Shown one piece after another: positions 16,881 through 24,782 of a stretch of 32,541 bases of DNA. Made by a program: the position numbers and the translations under genes. The notes beneath the pieces were generated by a model. The model made no database searches. It saw only the letters and a list, made by a program, of their open reading frames with translations, and was not told where the DNA came from. Location: the NCBI GenBank assembly GCA_937863185.1, contig CALMEG010000082.1, positions 1 through 32,541 of the forward strand, read 5' to 3'. This DNA comes from an uncultured Paracoccaceae bacterium (GTDB taxonomy: Bacteria > Pseudomonadota > Alphaproteobacteria > Rhodobacterales > Rhodobacteraceae). Position 1 is the first letter of the stretch; each line of letters opens with the position of its first letter.

Positions 16881-17525
16881 ATGGCAAAGCAGCTTGATTA
16901 TCGCACCATGAAGGAGGTTTTCCGCCGTTTCGAGGCGGCCGAACCCCATCCCAGGGGCGAGTTGGAACATGTCAATGCCTACACGCTTCTGGTGGCGGTC
17001 GCGCTTTCGGCGCAGGCCACCGATGCGGGGGTGAACAAGGCCACGCGCGGGCTGTTTCCCATTGCCGACACGCCGCAGAAGATGCTTGCGCTTGGCGAGG
17101 CCGCGCTGGTCGAGAAGATCAAGACGATCGGCCTGTTCCGGCAAAAGGCCAAGAACGTCATCCGCCTGAGCCAGATCCTTGTCGACGCCTTCGACGGAGA
17201 GGTGCCCAGCTCGCGCGCGGCGCTGCAATCGTTGCCGGGCGTGGGGCGCAAGACGGCGAATGTCGTGCTCAACATGTGGTTCGGCCATCCCGCGCAGGCG
17301 GTCGATACCCATATCTTCCGCATCGGCAACCGCTCCGGCATCTGTCCGGGCAAGGATGTCGACGCGGTCGAGCGCGCCATCGAAGACAACGTGCCGGTGG
17401 AATACCAGCGCCACGCGCATCACTGGCTGATCCTGCATGGCCGCTACATCTGTGTCGCGCGCAAGCCGAAATGCGCGGTCTGCATCATCCGCGATCTGTG
17501 CCAATACGAGGAGAAGACCCAGTGA
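16881..17525 (+). CDS. nth: Endonuclease III (DNA glycosylase/AP lyase)
   Basis: Base-excision repair enzyme of 214 residues that removes oxidised pyrimidines. The helix-hairpin-helix and catalytic lysine are in LPGVGRKTANVV (Lys124), the catalytic aspartate is in VDTHIFR (Asp142), and the [4Fe-4S] cluster is formed by Cys191, Cys198, Cys201 and Cys207 with the expected 6-2-5 spacing. The ATG at 16881 follows AGGAAGGAC; upstream in-frame sequence overlaps the divergent repair gene and is not family-like. The stop overlaps the next gene's GTG start (GTGA). Confidence 0.97.
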   Translation: MAKQLDYRTMKEVFRRFEAAEPHPRGELEHVNAYTLLVAVALSAQATDAGVNKATRGLFPIADTPQKMLALGEAALVEKIKTIGLFRQKAKNVIRLSQILVDAFDGEVPSSRAALQSLPGVGRKTANVVLNMWFGHPAQAVDTHIFRIGNRSGICPGKDVDAVERAIEDNVPVEYQRHAHHWLILHGRYICVARKPKCAVCIIRDLCQYEEKTQ

Positions 17526-18508
17526 AATCCTATCAGGTTGTCGGCATCGGCAATGCCATCGTCGACGTGCTGAGCCAGACCGACGATACCTTTCTGGATC
17601 ACATGGGCATCGAAAAGGGCATCATGCAGCTGATCGAGCGCGAGCGCGCCGAGACGCTTTATGCCGCGATGACCGAACGCACGCAGGCGCCGGGCGGCTC
17701 GGTCGCCAATACGCTGGCGGGGCTGGGGAATCTGGGCCTGAGCACGGCCTTCATCGAACGCGTGCGCGACGATGCGCTCGGACGGTTCTACGCGGCCTCG
17801 ATGGCGGCCGAGGGGACCGATTTCGTCAATCCGCCGGTGGCGAAGGCGGATCTGCCGACCTCGCGCTCGATGATCTTCGTCACGCCGGATGGCGAGAGGT
17901 CGATGAACACCTATCTGGGGATCTCGGCCGAGCTGTCGACCGAGGATGTGCCCCTCGAGGTGGCCGAACACGCGCAGATCCTGTTCCTCGAGGGCTATCT
18001 GTTCGACAAGGATTACGGCAAGGCGGCCTTCCTGAAGGCGGCGCAGGCCACCCGGCGCGGCGGCGGCAAGGCCGGGATCGCGCTGTCGGACCCGTTCTGC
18101 GTGGACCGCCACCGCGAGGGCTTTCGCCGCCTTGTCAGCACCGAGATGGATTATGTGATCGGCAACCAGCACGAATGGGAATCGCTCTACCAGACCAATC
18201 TGGAAGAGGCGCTGCGCCAGGCCTCGGCGGAATGCCCCATCGTGGTGTGCACCCGCTCGGGCGCCGATGTGGTGTTGATCCGGGGGCGGGAGCGGGTCGA
18301 GGTGCCGGTGCATCGCGTCGTGCCGGTGGACGCGACCGGCGCGGGCGATCAGTTCGCCGCGGGCTTCCTTTATGGCTATGCGACCGGGCAAAGCCTTGCC
18401 GTGGCGGGGCGGATGGGCTGCATCGCGGCGGCCGAGGTCATCGGCCATTTCGGCGCCCGTCCCGAATCCGATGTGAAGGCCCTGTTTCGCGGCCACGGCC
18501 TGATCTGA
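17522..18508 (+). CDS. PfkB-family sugar kinase, adenosine kinase type
   Basis: Ribokinase-fold kinase of 328 residues. The N-terminal GIGNAIVDVLSQTDD (about 8-22) and the APGGSVANT signature are typical of adenosine kinases of this group. The C-terminal DATGAGDQFAAGF (residues 270-282) is the PfkB signature 2 with the catalytic Asp276. Likely reaction: phosphorylation of adenosine to AMP in purine salvage; ribose or other nucleosides are not excluded. The GTG start at 17522 overlaps the nth stop by 4 bases, indicating coupled translation. Its last 71 bases overlap the end of the convergent PAP2 phosphatase gene. Confidence 0.9.
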   Translation: MKSYQVVGIGNAIVDVLSQTDDTFLDHMGIEKGIMQLIERERAETLYAAMTERTQAPGGSVANTLAGLGNLGLSTAFIERVRDDALGRFYAASMAAEGTDFVNPPVAKADLPTSRSMIFVTPDGERSMNTYLGISAELSTEDVPLEVAEHAQILFLEGYLFDKDYGKAAFLKAAQATRRGGGKAGIALSDPFCVDRHREGFRRLVSTEMDYVIGNQHEWESLYQTNLEEALRQASAECPIVVCTRSGADVVLIRGRERVEVPVHRVVPVDATGAGDQFAAGFLYGYATGQSLAVAGRMGCIAAAEVIGHFGARPESDVKALFRGHGLI

Positions 18509-19214
18509 GCGCGCCGCGGGCCTGTTCAGGTTTGCTGTCTGGAAACAGCCAGTCGGCCAGCAGCAGGCAGCCAAGCGCCCATCCCGCGCCCGCCGCCCAC
18601 CCGGCCAGCACGTCGCTTGGCCAGTGCACGCCCAGATAGACGCGGCTTGCGCCCACCAGGAACGATGCCAGGATTGCCATGCCGACAAGGTAGAGGCGCA
18701 GGCTGCGACGGGTTTGCAGCCGCGCGACCATCACGGCAAGCGTCAGGTAGGTGATCGTCGCCATCATCGAATGGCCGCTGGGAAAGCTGGCCGAGGTGAC
18801 AAGCGTCTCGTGCGGCACGATGTCGGGACGCGGGCGGTCGATGATCCATTTGGCGATGCTGCTGAAAAGCTGCCCGCCGCCGATTGCCGCCAGCAGCAGC
18901 GCAACCGCCCGGCGGCGCCCCTGAAGCCATAAAAGCCCGCTGACCGAAATCGTGATCAGCCCCAGAACCGCCACGCCGCCAAGCGCGGTCAGATCGCGCA
19001 TCATCAGCTCCAGCCATGGCGGGCCCAACGGGTCGGCGGGATCTGCCGGATTGCGCAGCGCCAGCAGGACGGCGCGGTCGAAGGCCGACGCCGTGCCCTC
19101 GGTGACCCCGTCGGCAAGAACGGCAAAGACCCACACGGTGCCCGCGATGAAACCCATCGCCGCCAGGATCTCGACTTCGATGCGGTCGCGCAGCCATGCC
19201 CAGATGCGGCGCAT
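18438..19214 (-). CDS. PAP2-family membrane phosphatase
   Basis: Integral membrane phosphatase of 258 residues with six predicted membrane segments. The three catalytic motifs are present in order: KWIIDRPRP (about 121-129), FPSGHS (about 143-148) and SRVYLGVHWPSD (about 190-201), with the usual catalytic His residues in the last two. Substrates in this family are phosphatidic acid, undecaprenyl pyrophosphate or related lipid phosphates. Its ATG directly abuts the stop of the sulfotransferase gene, so the two form one operon. The last 25-30 residues are Arg/Gly-rich, outside the membrane domain, and lie partly antisense to the adenosine-kinase-like gene; this looks like read-through past a lost stop. 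A lipid carrier role for surface glycan synthesis is plausible from context. Confidence 0.9.
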   Translation of the reverse strand: MRRIWAWLRDRIEVEILAAMGFIAGTVWVFAVLADGVTEGTASAFDRAVLLALRNPADPADPLGPPWLELMMRDLTALGGVAVLGLITISVSGLLWLQGRRRAVALLLAAIGGGQLFSSIAKWIIDRPRPDIVPHETLVTSASFPSGHSMMATITYLTLAVMVARLQTRRSLRLYLVGMAILASFLVGASRVYLGVHWPSDVLAGWAAGAGWALGCLLLADWLFPDSKPEQARGALRSGRGRETGPSHRIRDGRRNGR

Positions 19215-20033
19215 TCAATCGCCAAGCTTCGCGTGGACCTCGTCCATGTCGATCTCGCCCACCGGCATCTTGTTGTCCGGATCGTCGAAATCGTAGCGAA
19301 AAAGCTGGAAGTCCTTCTTGTAGATCTCCCAGACGAGATGCCGGGACAGGTCATCGAAATAGGCGCTGACCGGATGGGCGCGTTTCGGGCCGTGCCCTTC
19401 GGATTCGTTGAAGCGCGGGATCCGGGCAAGATCTATCGGATGCGCGGTCTTGGTTTTGTCGAGAACGCCCTGCATGCCCTCGTTGAACTTTTCGGTGAAG
19501 AAGATGTGGTCGTAACGCCCGCCATTGACGATATAGGTCGAGACATGCCCCGACATGGCCGACCAGTGGATGTCGGGCTCCATCGGGCGGCGCCAGCGGA
19601 TCGTGTCGCGCGCGAACAGCAGGAAGCGGCGGAAGGATCTGATCTGGTCGAAATCGAAATCGTCCTCGGGGCTGCCCACCTCGACGCCGTATTTCTGCGC
19701 AAGCTGCGGCACGAGGTTGCCCCGGTAGCGCTTTCCGTTGCGCTGGATGCCCGCGATTTTGTCGAAGAAAGAGCTGAGGATCCGCGCATAGGGGTTGCGC
19801 ACGCAGGTAAAGGCAAAAGACTTGTGGCGCCTGACATTGTCCTCAATCTTTTTCTGGCTCGCCTCGATCGACCACTTGTGCAGCCCGCTTGTCGCATCGT
19901 GGATATCGCCGTCGAAGAACCTGCCGTGATCGGAAAAGAACATGATCTGTCCGATCGAAGAGCAGGCGCATTTCGGCACGACGCGATAGACCATGCTTTC
20001 GCTTTCTGTCATCCAGGTGCCGGGAAATCCCAT
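19215..20033 (-). CDS. Sulfotransferase family 2 protein
   Basis: Protein of 272 residues. VPKCACSSI (residues 19-27) is the 5'-phosphosulfate loop binding PAPS, with Lys21 as the expected catalytic residue. CVRNPYARILSSF (77-89) is the 3'-phosphate loop with the Arg79 and serine pair. Members of this Sulfotransfer_2 group transfer sulfate to carbohydrate acceptors. The ATG at 20031-20033 has a strong GGAGGA site. It is first in the operon with the PAP2 gene and divergent from a branching-type glycosyltransferase, suggesting addition of sulfate to a surface glycan. The acceptor cannot be read from sequence. Confidence 0.88.
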   Translation of the reverse strand: MGFPGTWMTESESMVYRVVPKCACSSIGQIMFFSDHGRFFDGDIHDATSGLHKWSIEASQKKIEDNVRRHKSFAFTCVRNPYARILSSFFDKIAGIQRNGKRYRGNLVPQLAQKYGVEVGSPEDDFDFDQIRSFRRFLLFARDTIRWRRPMEPDIHWSAMSGHVSTYIVNGGRYDHIFFTEKFNEGMQGVLDKTKTAHPIDLARIPRFNESEGHGPKRAHPVSAYFDDLSRHLVWEIYKKDFQLFRYDFDDPDNKMPVGEIDMDEVHAKLGD

Positions 20034-20098
20034 GAACTTTCCTCCGAAAGGCCCGCTTCAATGGTTTGCACAAGGCGGTTAAACTAAGGCAAAAAAAC

Positions 20099-20113
20099 AA
20101 ACAGACACTGTTT
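20099..20113. promoter_or_regulatory. 15-bp palindrome between sulfotransferase and glycosyltransferase genes
   Basis: AAACAG-ACA-CTGTTT is a perfect dyad in the 147-base divergent spacer 20034-20180, 66 bases before the sulfotransferase start and 68 before the glycosyltransferase start. A TTGATA-N16-TAAAAA promoter-like pair on the minus strand partly abuts it. A shared operator for the two divergent transcripts is possible. Confidence 0.4.
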
Positions 20114-20180
20114 TTACAATGGCGATTGGCGCTATCAAGGCGAATAATCGTTCCCAGGCGCAGGCAAGATCATTCTTCCC

Positions 20181-21755
20181 ATGGCAAAAATCGCCTTCAT
20201 CCTGCTGACTCACAAGGATCCCGAGGGGATCATCCTGCAAGCCGAGCGCCTGACCGAGGCGGGCGATTTCGTCTCGATCCATTTCGACGCAAGGGCAAGC
20301 CGCGCGGATCATGACCGGATCCGCAAGGCGCTTGCCGGCAATCCGCGCGTCACCTTCGCCAAACGTCGCCTGAAATGTGGTTGGGGCGAATGGAGCCTTG
20401 TCGGCGCCACCCTTGAGGCCGTGCGCGCCGCGGTCGAGGCCTTCCCCGCCGCCACGCATTTCTACATGCTTTCGGGCGATTGCATGCAGATCAAGACGGC
20501 GGAATTCGCCCACGCGCTGCTGGATGCCGAGGATGTGGACTATATCGAAAGCTTCGACTTCTTCACCTCGGACTGGATCAAGACCGGCCTCAAGGAAGAG
20601 CGGCTGATCTATCGCCACTGGTTCAACGAGCGCAACCACAAGGGGCTGTTCTACAACAGCTTCAAATGGCAGCGTGCGCTTGGCCTGTCGCGCAAGGTGC
20701 CCGAAGACCTGCAGATGATGATCGGCAGCCAGTGGTGGTGCCTGCGCCGCCGCACGATCGAATGGGTGCTGGATTTCTGCCGCGACCGACCCGACGTAAT
20801 GCGGTTCTTCAAGACCACATGGATTCCGGACGAGACCTTCTTTCAGACCATCGTGCGCCATGTCGTCCCCGAGCACGAGATCCGCACCCGCACGCTGACA
20901 TTCCTGATGTTCACCGATTACGGGATGCCGGTCACATTCTATAACGACCACTATGACCTTCTGCTGAGCCAGGATTTTCTGTTCGCGCGCAAGATCAGCC
21001 CGGATGCGGCGGTTCTGAAGGAAAAGCTTGGTGCGCTTTGGGCAAGGACGGGGGTGGAATTTGCACTTTCGAACGAGGGGCAAAATCTCTTCCGCTTTCT
21101 GACGGGGCGCGGCCGGGTCGGACGCCGTTTTGCGCCGCGCTTCTGGGAAACCGAATCCAGCCTGGGGCGGGAACGGGTGCTGATGATGCTTGTGTGCAAG
21201 AAATGGCACGTCGCAAAGCGTATCGCCGATCAGGTTCGTTCGAAAACGGATATCCCGGCGGTCGAGTATATCTTCAACGAAGCGGGCGGCCTGCCGCCGA
21301 TGGGCGGAATCGAAACGACCCTCGAAAAGCGCAACCGGCATCGCCGCGCGATCATGCGCATGCTGTTCGACTATCACAAATCGGACAAACTGCTGATCTG
21401 CCTCGATCCGGCCGCCTTCGACCTGATGCAGGATTTCGTGTCGGACAAGGCCGTGACCCGCATCCTCGAGGTGGAGTGCAGTTTCTCTGACGATTACCTT
21501 CTGGGCCATGCCCGCCGTGTCGGCCTGGCCGGAGATCGCACCCCGCAAGAGGTGATCGACCGGCTTCTGCCCACGATCCGCTACGATCTGCGTTTCGAAA
21601 GCGACCGGATGCGCGATGCCCGCTTTCCGGTCTTCCTCCAGATGCGCGAGACCGAAAGCCCCGAAAGCAATGCGGTTGCGCTCGCACGGTTTCTGGAAAT
21701 CGGGCAAGAGAACGCAGAGCAGATTGCCCGGACCGATCACCTGTTTGCCGATTGA
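20181..21755 (+). CDS. Core-2/I-branching type glycosyltransferase with extra C-terminal domain
   Basis: Cytoplasmic or membrane-peripheral protein of 524 residues. The N-terminal 290 residues match the Core-2/I-branching beta-1,6-N-acetylglucosaminyltransferase family: KIAFILLTHKDPEGI at the start, FYMLSGDCMQI (about 94-104), YIESFDFF, and GSQWWCLRRRTIEWVL (about 182-197) followed by PDETFFQT. The remaining residues form a separate domain of unknown function seen with this enzyme in Rhodobacterales (a DUF5927/5928-type domain, from memory). The start ATG is at 20181 with a poor ribosome site. It is divergent from the sulfotransferase-PAP2 operon, which supports a joint role in building a sulfated surface polysaccharide or glycolipid. 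The donor and acceptor are unknown; GlcNAc transfer is known only for animal relatives. Confidence 0.85.
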   Translation: MAKIAFILLTHKDPEGIILQAERLTEAGDFVSIHFDARASRADHDRIRKALAGNPRVTFAKRRLKCGWGEWSLVGATLEAVRAAVEAFPAATHFYMLSGDCMQIKTAEFAHALLDAEDVDYIESFDFFTSDWIKTGLKEERLIYRHWFNERNHKGLFYNSFKWQRALGLSRKVPEDLQMMIGSQWWCLRRRTIEWVLDFCRDRPDVMRFFKTTWIPDETFFQTIVRHVVPEHEIRTRTLTFLMFTDYGMPVTFYNDHYDLLLSQDFLFARKISPDAAVLKEKLGALWARTGVEFALSNEGQNLFRFLTGRGRVGRRFAPRFWETESSLGRERVLMMLVCKKWHVAKRIADQVRSKTDIPAVEYIFNEAGGLPPMGGIETTLEKRNRHRRAIMRMLFDYHKSDKLLICLDPAAFDLMQDFVSDKAVTRILEVECSFSDDYLLGHARRVGLAGDRTPQEVIDRLLPTIRYDLRFESDRMRDARFPVFLQMRETESPESNAVALARFLEIGQENAEQIARTDHLFAD

Positions 21756-21766
21756 GGAGACCCCGA

Positions 21767-22147
21767 ATGGCCTATGCCTATGACCCGACAAACATCTTCG
21801 CCCGCATCCTGCGCGGCGAGATCCCCAACGACACCGTCCTTGAAACCGCCCACAGCCTGGCCTTCCGCGACATCGCACCGAAAACGCCCGAGCATGTCCT
21901 TCTCATCCCCAAGGGGCCCTATGTCTGCCACGATCATTTCGCCGCCGAAGCCTCGGATGCCGAGATCGTCGACTTTACCCGCGCGGCGGGAGAACTTTGC
22001 CGGATGCTGAACATCGCGCCGGGCGCCGGCGGGGCGGGCTATCGCACGATCTCGAACGCGGGCGAACACGGCGTTCAGGAAGTTCCGCACTATCACCTGC
22101 ACATCCTTGCGGGCCGGCCCCTGGGGCACATGCTGCCCAGGGCCTGA
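21767..22147 (+). CDS. HIT-family nucleotide hydrolase/transferase
   Basis: Histidine-triad protein of 126 residues, of the Hint/PKCI type that hydrolyses adenosine 5'-phosphoramidates and similar nucleotide conjugates. The triad is HYHLHIL with His108, His110 (nucleophile) and His112; other conserved parts are ILRGEIP (14-20), HVLLIPKG (43-50) and GYRTISNAGEHGVQEV. The ATG at 21767 follows TGAGGAGA and is 11 bases after the glycosyltransferase stop, so it may be co-transcribed. Function in the cell is housekeeping and not linked to the glycan genes as far as can be seen. Confidence 0.94.
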   Translation: MAYAYDPTNIFARILRGEIPNDTVLETAHSLAFRDIAPKTPEHVLLIPKGPYVCHDHFAAEASDAEIVDFTRAAGELCRMLNIAPGAGGAGYRTISNAGEHGVQEVPHYHLHILAGRPLGHMLPRA

Positions 22148-22174
22148 CGCGCCCCGCGCGTGACGGGTGCGGAA

Positions 22175-22207
22175 GCCTCCGGCGGGGATATTTTAACTCT
22201 GAAGAAA
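22175..22207 (+). repeat. Intergenic GGCGGGGATATTTT element, forward copy
   Basis: Begins GCCTCCGGCGGGGATATTTT and continues to CTCTGAAGAA. It lies 28 bases after the HIT gene stop. The same element occurs inverted at 22326-22357 and as a back-to-back pair at 27651-27723. Similar sequences are common between genes in Rhodobacterales, from memory. The following bases 22208-22325 show nothing gene-like. Confidence 0.75.
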
Positions 22208-22325
22208 CCAATTGGTGCGAATCTGGGGGCACGGTACAGGCGGGGACGCCGATGACCGTCTCTGGAGAAGCGAAAGCGCCCTGGCCCACCGGCATCGCTG
22301 CGGGGTTCAGGGCGCGGCGCCTGTC

Positions 22326-22357
22326 TTCTTCAGAGCAAAAATATCCTCGCCGGAGGC
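22326..22357 (-). repeat. Intergenic GGCGAGGATATTTT element, inverted copy
   Basis: Read on the minus strand it is GCCTCCGGCGAGGATATTTT followed by TGCTCTGAAGAA, two bases after the ABC ATPase stop. Together with the forward copy it frames a 118-base spacer between two convergent genes, each gene having the element just past its stop. The T run after the GC-rich part suggests a role in transcription termination. Confidence 0.75.
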
Positions 22358-22358
22358 T

Positions 22359-23291
22359 TCAGGATTTCGAGGTCAATGCCACGAAGACCTCTTCCAGACC
22401 GGGTTGTTCCGAGGCGACATCGCGGATCTGGATGCCGGCTGCGCGGATCGCGTCGAGCACGGCCCCGGCGCTTGTTTCGGACCTGCGATACAGGAAAGCG
22501 ATGGTGCCGTCCGGGCGGGCTTCCATGCTGATCCCGGCGGGAAGGCTGATCGTTGCGGGCGGCGGCTCTTCGGGCTCGACGATCAGGGCCTTGCCGTCCA
22601 TCCGGCGCAGAAGGGCGGGGGTGGTGTCGCGCACGATGACTTCGCCCCGGTCGATGATGGCGATCTCGTCGCACATCTCCTCGGCCTCTTCCAGGTAATG
22701 CGTGGTCAGGATGATCGTCATGCCCTGTTCGTTCAGCCGCCGCACATTGGCCCAGAGCATGCTGCGCAATTCGATGTCGACGCCGGCGGTCGGCTCGTCC
22801 AGCACAAGGATCTGCGGGCGGTGCACCAGCGCCTTGGCCAGAAGCAGGCGGCGCTTCATCCCCCCCGACAGGTTGCGCGCATAGGCCTCGGCCTGCTGGG
22901 TCAATCCGACAAGGCTCAGGATCTCGTCCGTCCAGCGTTCGCGCGCGGGCACGCCATAGAGCCCGGCCTGCATCTCCAGCGCGGCACGCGGAGAGAAGAA
23001 CGGATCCATGTTGAGTTCCTGCGGCATGACCCCGATCGCGGCGCGCGACTGGCGGGGGTTCACGTCCTGGTCGAAGCCCCAGATCGTCACCTTGCCCGCC
23101 GTCTTGCGCACCAGCCCGGCCAGAATGTTGATCATCGTGGATTTTCCCGCGCCGTTCGGCCCCAGAAGGCCGAAGATCGAGCCGGCGGGAATCGACAGGT
23201 CGACGCCCTTCAGGGCCTCTTTCGGGCCCTGCCGCCCTGTTGCGGCATAGGTCTTGCGCAGGTTTTCGATGCGTATCGCCTGTTGTTCCAC
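22359..23291 (-). CDS. ABC transporter ATP-binding protein (ABC-2/YadG type)
   Basis: ATPase of 310 residues. Walker A GPNGAGKST (44-52), signature LSGGMKRRL (141-149), Walker B ILVLDEP (161-167) and the switch His in TTHYLEEAEEM are all present. The C-terminal 80 residues form the extra domain usual in drug/polysaccharide ABC-2 exporters such as YadG. The start is a GTG at 23289-23291 with a weak ribosome site. No permease gene is adjacent on either side, so it is an orphan here; its ABC-2 permease must be encoded elsewhere. Substrate unknown. Confidence 0.92.
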   Translation of the reverse strand: MEQQAIRIENLRKTYAATGRQGPKEALKGVDLSIPAGSIFGLLGPNGAGKSTMINILAGLVRKTAGKVTIWGFDQDVNPRQSRAAIGVMPQELNMDPFFSPRAALEMQAGLYGVPARERWTDEILSLVGLTQQAEAYARNLSGGMKRRLLLAKALVHRPQILVLDEPTAGVDIELRSMLWANVRRLNEQGMTIILTTHYLEEAEEMCDEIAIIDRGEVIVRDTTPALLRRMDGKALIVEPEEPPPATISLPAGISMEARPDGTIAFLYRRSETSAGAVLDAIRAAGIQIRDVASEQPGLEEVFVALTSKS

Positions 23292-23385
23292 CTTGTCGGC
23301 CCCCGCTCAATCGTTATCATGCGCGCCAAGTTAAAGCCTGTATCCCAGGCCGCCACAAGAACGGCCAGCCAAACGGAGCCCGACC

Positions 23386-23571
23386 ATGACGATCGCCCCG
23401 CCCGAAACCCAGACCGTGACCCGCTGGAAGGTTGCCTGCGACGGGGGCGAGGGGGCGCTTGGCCATCCGCGGGTCTGGCTGTCCATCCCGAAGGAGACCG
23501 GCGAGGTCGAGTGCGGCTATTGCGACAAGAAATTCGTGATCGACCGGGCGCATGCCCATGACGATCACTGA
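23386..23571 (+). CDS. CHCC zinc-finger protein (NDUFS6-like)
   Basis: Protein of 61 residues with the zf-CHCC pattern: Cys18, His27, Cys43 and Cys46 (CGYC), which bind one zinc. It is the bacterial counterpart of the NDUFS6 accessory subunit of mitochondrial complex I, and is conserved in alphaproteobacteria; whether it binds complex I here is inferred from the homology. The ATG at 23386 follows GGAG. Stand-alone gene, divergent from the ABC ATPase and convergent with the ZIP gene. Confidence 0.88.
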   Translation: MTIAPPETQTVTRWKVACDGGEGALGHPRVWLSIPKETGEVECGYCDKKFVIDRAHAHDDH

Positions 23572-23640
23572 CCGGGCAAGGGCGGCCTGAGCGGACGGCC
23601 CGCCGGGGCCGTAATTTCCTCCGCGCCCGAAGCGGGGACG

Positions 23641-24363
23641 CTAGCCGCCCTTTCCGACCAGCGCGGTGGCCACGATTCCGACGGCGAAGCCCGCCAGTGC
23701 GGCCAGCGAGGGCGCCTGGCTGTATCTGAGATGCGCTTTCACCGCGATATCCTGGAACATCAGGAAAAGAATGCCGCCCGCGGCGGCCATCATCAACCCG
23801 CCGGTCAGCATCGGAAGCTCGCGCAGGAACAGATACCCGACCGCAACGGCAAGCGGCCCGATCCCTGCCAGAAGGAAGAATGACCGCAATATGCCGGGCC
23901 TTGCGCGTTTGCCGTTTGCCACGATCTCGCGGAAGGCGTTGAAGGCTTCGGGGAGGTTCTGGGCGCCGATGAAGAAGGCCAGAAGCGCCGCATCGGCCGA
24001 GCGGCTGGCGATGATCGCACCAAGCGAGATCGCCTCGGGCACGAAATCGGTGAGCATCGCGTAGAACTGGGCGTTCGCGCCCGCATGTTTCTTGCGCAGG
24101 CGCTCCAGCAGCGCAAACAGGATGCCGCCGCCGAAGAACGCGGCCAGCCCGTGCCAGAGCGAAAGCAGCTCCAGCCCCTTGGGGACAAGGACGAAGGCCA
24201 CCGCCGCCACAAGGATGCCGCCGCCGAATGCGATCATGCTGTGGCGGAATTCCTGCTCCAGCCAACGCGGCTGGATACGCTCGATGCTGGCCAGGTAGCC
24301 ACCGGCCGGAATCATCAGCCCGGCGACAAGGCCGTAGAGCAAGGCAAGAAAGAGGTCATGCAT
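23641..24363 (-). CDS. ZIP-family divalent metal transporter
   Basis: Inner-membrane protein of 240 residues with about eight membrane segments. The paired helices of the ZIP family are visible: DFVPEAISLGAIIA (about 106-119) and GAQNLPEAFNAF (about 133-144), which hold the Asn/Pro-Glu metal-site motifs. The first helix has Asp where many ZIPs have His (HNxPEG), so metal preference may differ from ZupT. Zinc, iron or manganese are possible. The ATG at 24361-24363 is the start; a CTGTGT/ACACAG dyad lies just upstream. Confidence 0.85.
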   Translation of the reverse strand: MHDLFLALLYGLVAGLMIPAGGYLASIERIQPRWLEQEFRHSMIAFGGGILVAAVAFVLVPKGLELLSLWHGLAAFFGGGILFALLERLRKKHAGANAQFYAMLTDFVPEAISLGAIIASRSADAALLAFFIGAQNLPEAFNAFREIVANGKRARPGILRSFFLLAGIGPLAVAVGYLFLRELPMLTGGLMMAAAGGILFLMFQDIAVKAHLRYSQAPSLAALAGFAVGIVATALVGKGG

Positions 24364-24377
24364 GTCGGCCCCGCGCG

Positions 24378-24401
24378 CTGTGTTCCACCTTTATGACACA
24401 G
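24378..24401. promoter_or_regulatory. Inverted repeat in front of the ZIP gene
   Basis: CTGTGT (24378-24383) and ACACAG (24396-24401) are perfect 6-base arms separated by 12 bases, 15 bases upstream of the ZIP start. It could be a binding site over the promoter or ribosome site. It does not match the zinc-repressor (Zur) sites I know. Weak evidence. Confidence 0.25.
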
Positions 24402-24481
24402 GATGGCGGTCGGGACCAAGTGCGCGATGGCCCGGCAGATGCGCGCCGGTCGCCGCCCCGTTTGCGGGGGGGGCTGCGGGA

Positions 24482-24655
24482 TCACGCCCCGTCGGAGGCC
24501 TTGCGCGCCTTGGCGGCGGCTTTCATCCTTGCAAGAAGTTCGGCCTTGGTTTCCTGCTTGCCGAAGGGGTTCTTTTCGCTGCCACGGGCATTGTGCTCGG
24601 CATGGCGGGGGGCGTTCTTGCCATGTTTAGGGCCGCCTGATTTTCCATAATCCAT
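24482..24655 (-). CDS. Conserved 57-residue basic protein
   Basis: Short minus-strand frame of 57 residues beginning MDYGKSGGPKHGKNAPRHAE, with a helical Lys/Ala-rich C-terminal half (AELLARMKAAAKARKAS). The ATG at 24653-24655 has an excellent AGGAGG ribosome site. The Gly/His/Asn-rich N-terminus and basic helix look like a small soluble, possibly nucleic-acid-associated protein; I recall similar unannotated proteins in Rhodobacterales but no function. It is divergent from polA, with starts about 127 bases apart. No cysteine or membrane segment. Confidence 0.8.
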   Translation of the reverse strand: MDYGKSGGPKHGKNAPRHAEHNARGSEKNPFGKQETKAELLARMKAAAKARKASDGA

Positions 24656-24782
24656 GATGCACCCCTCCTGATCTGCAAGGCCCCCTTGTCATGCCCGAGC
24701 GCGCCGGCGGGCGCAAGGCTGCTGGCAGGCGGGGGCGGGTTGTGGCAGAACGGGGCAAACACAGGAATGGGAGACCGGGCAC

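Noticed and set aside
20079-21878. 599-codon minus-strand frame opposite the glycosyltransferase
   Set aside because: Shadow of a well-supported plus-strand gene; composition is typical of antisense frames.
24430-24481. GC-rich hairpin after the 57-residue gene as terminator
   Set aside because: A short CCCCG/CGGGG stem can form but there is no T run on the minus strand.
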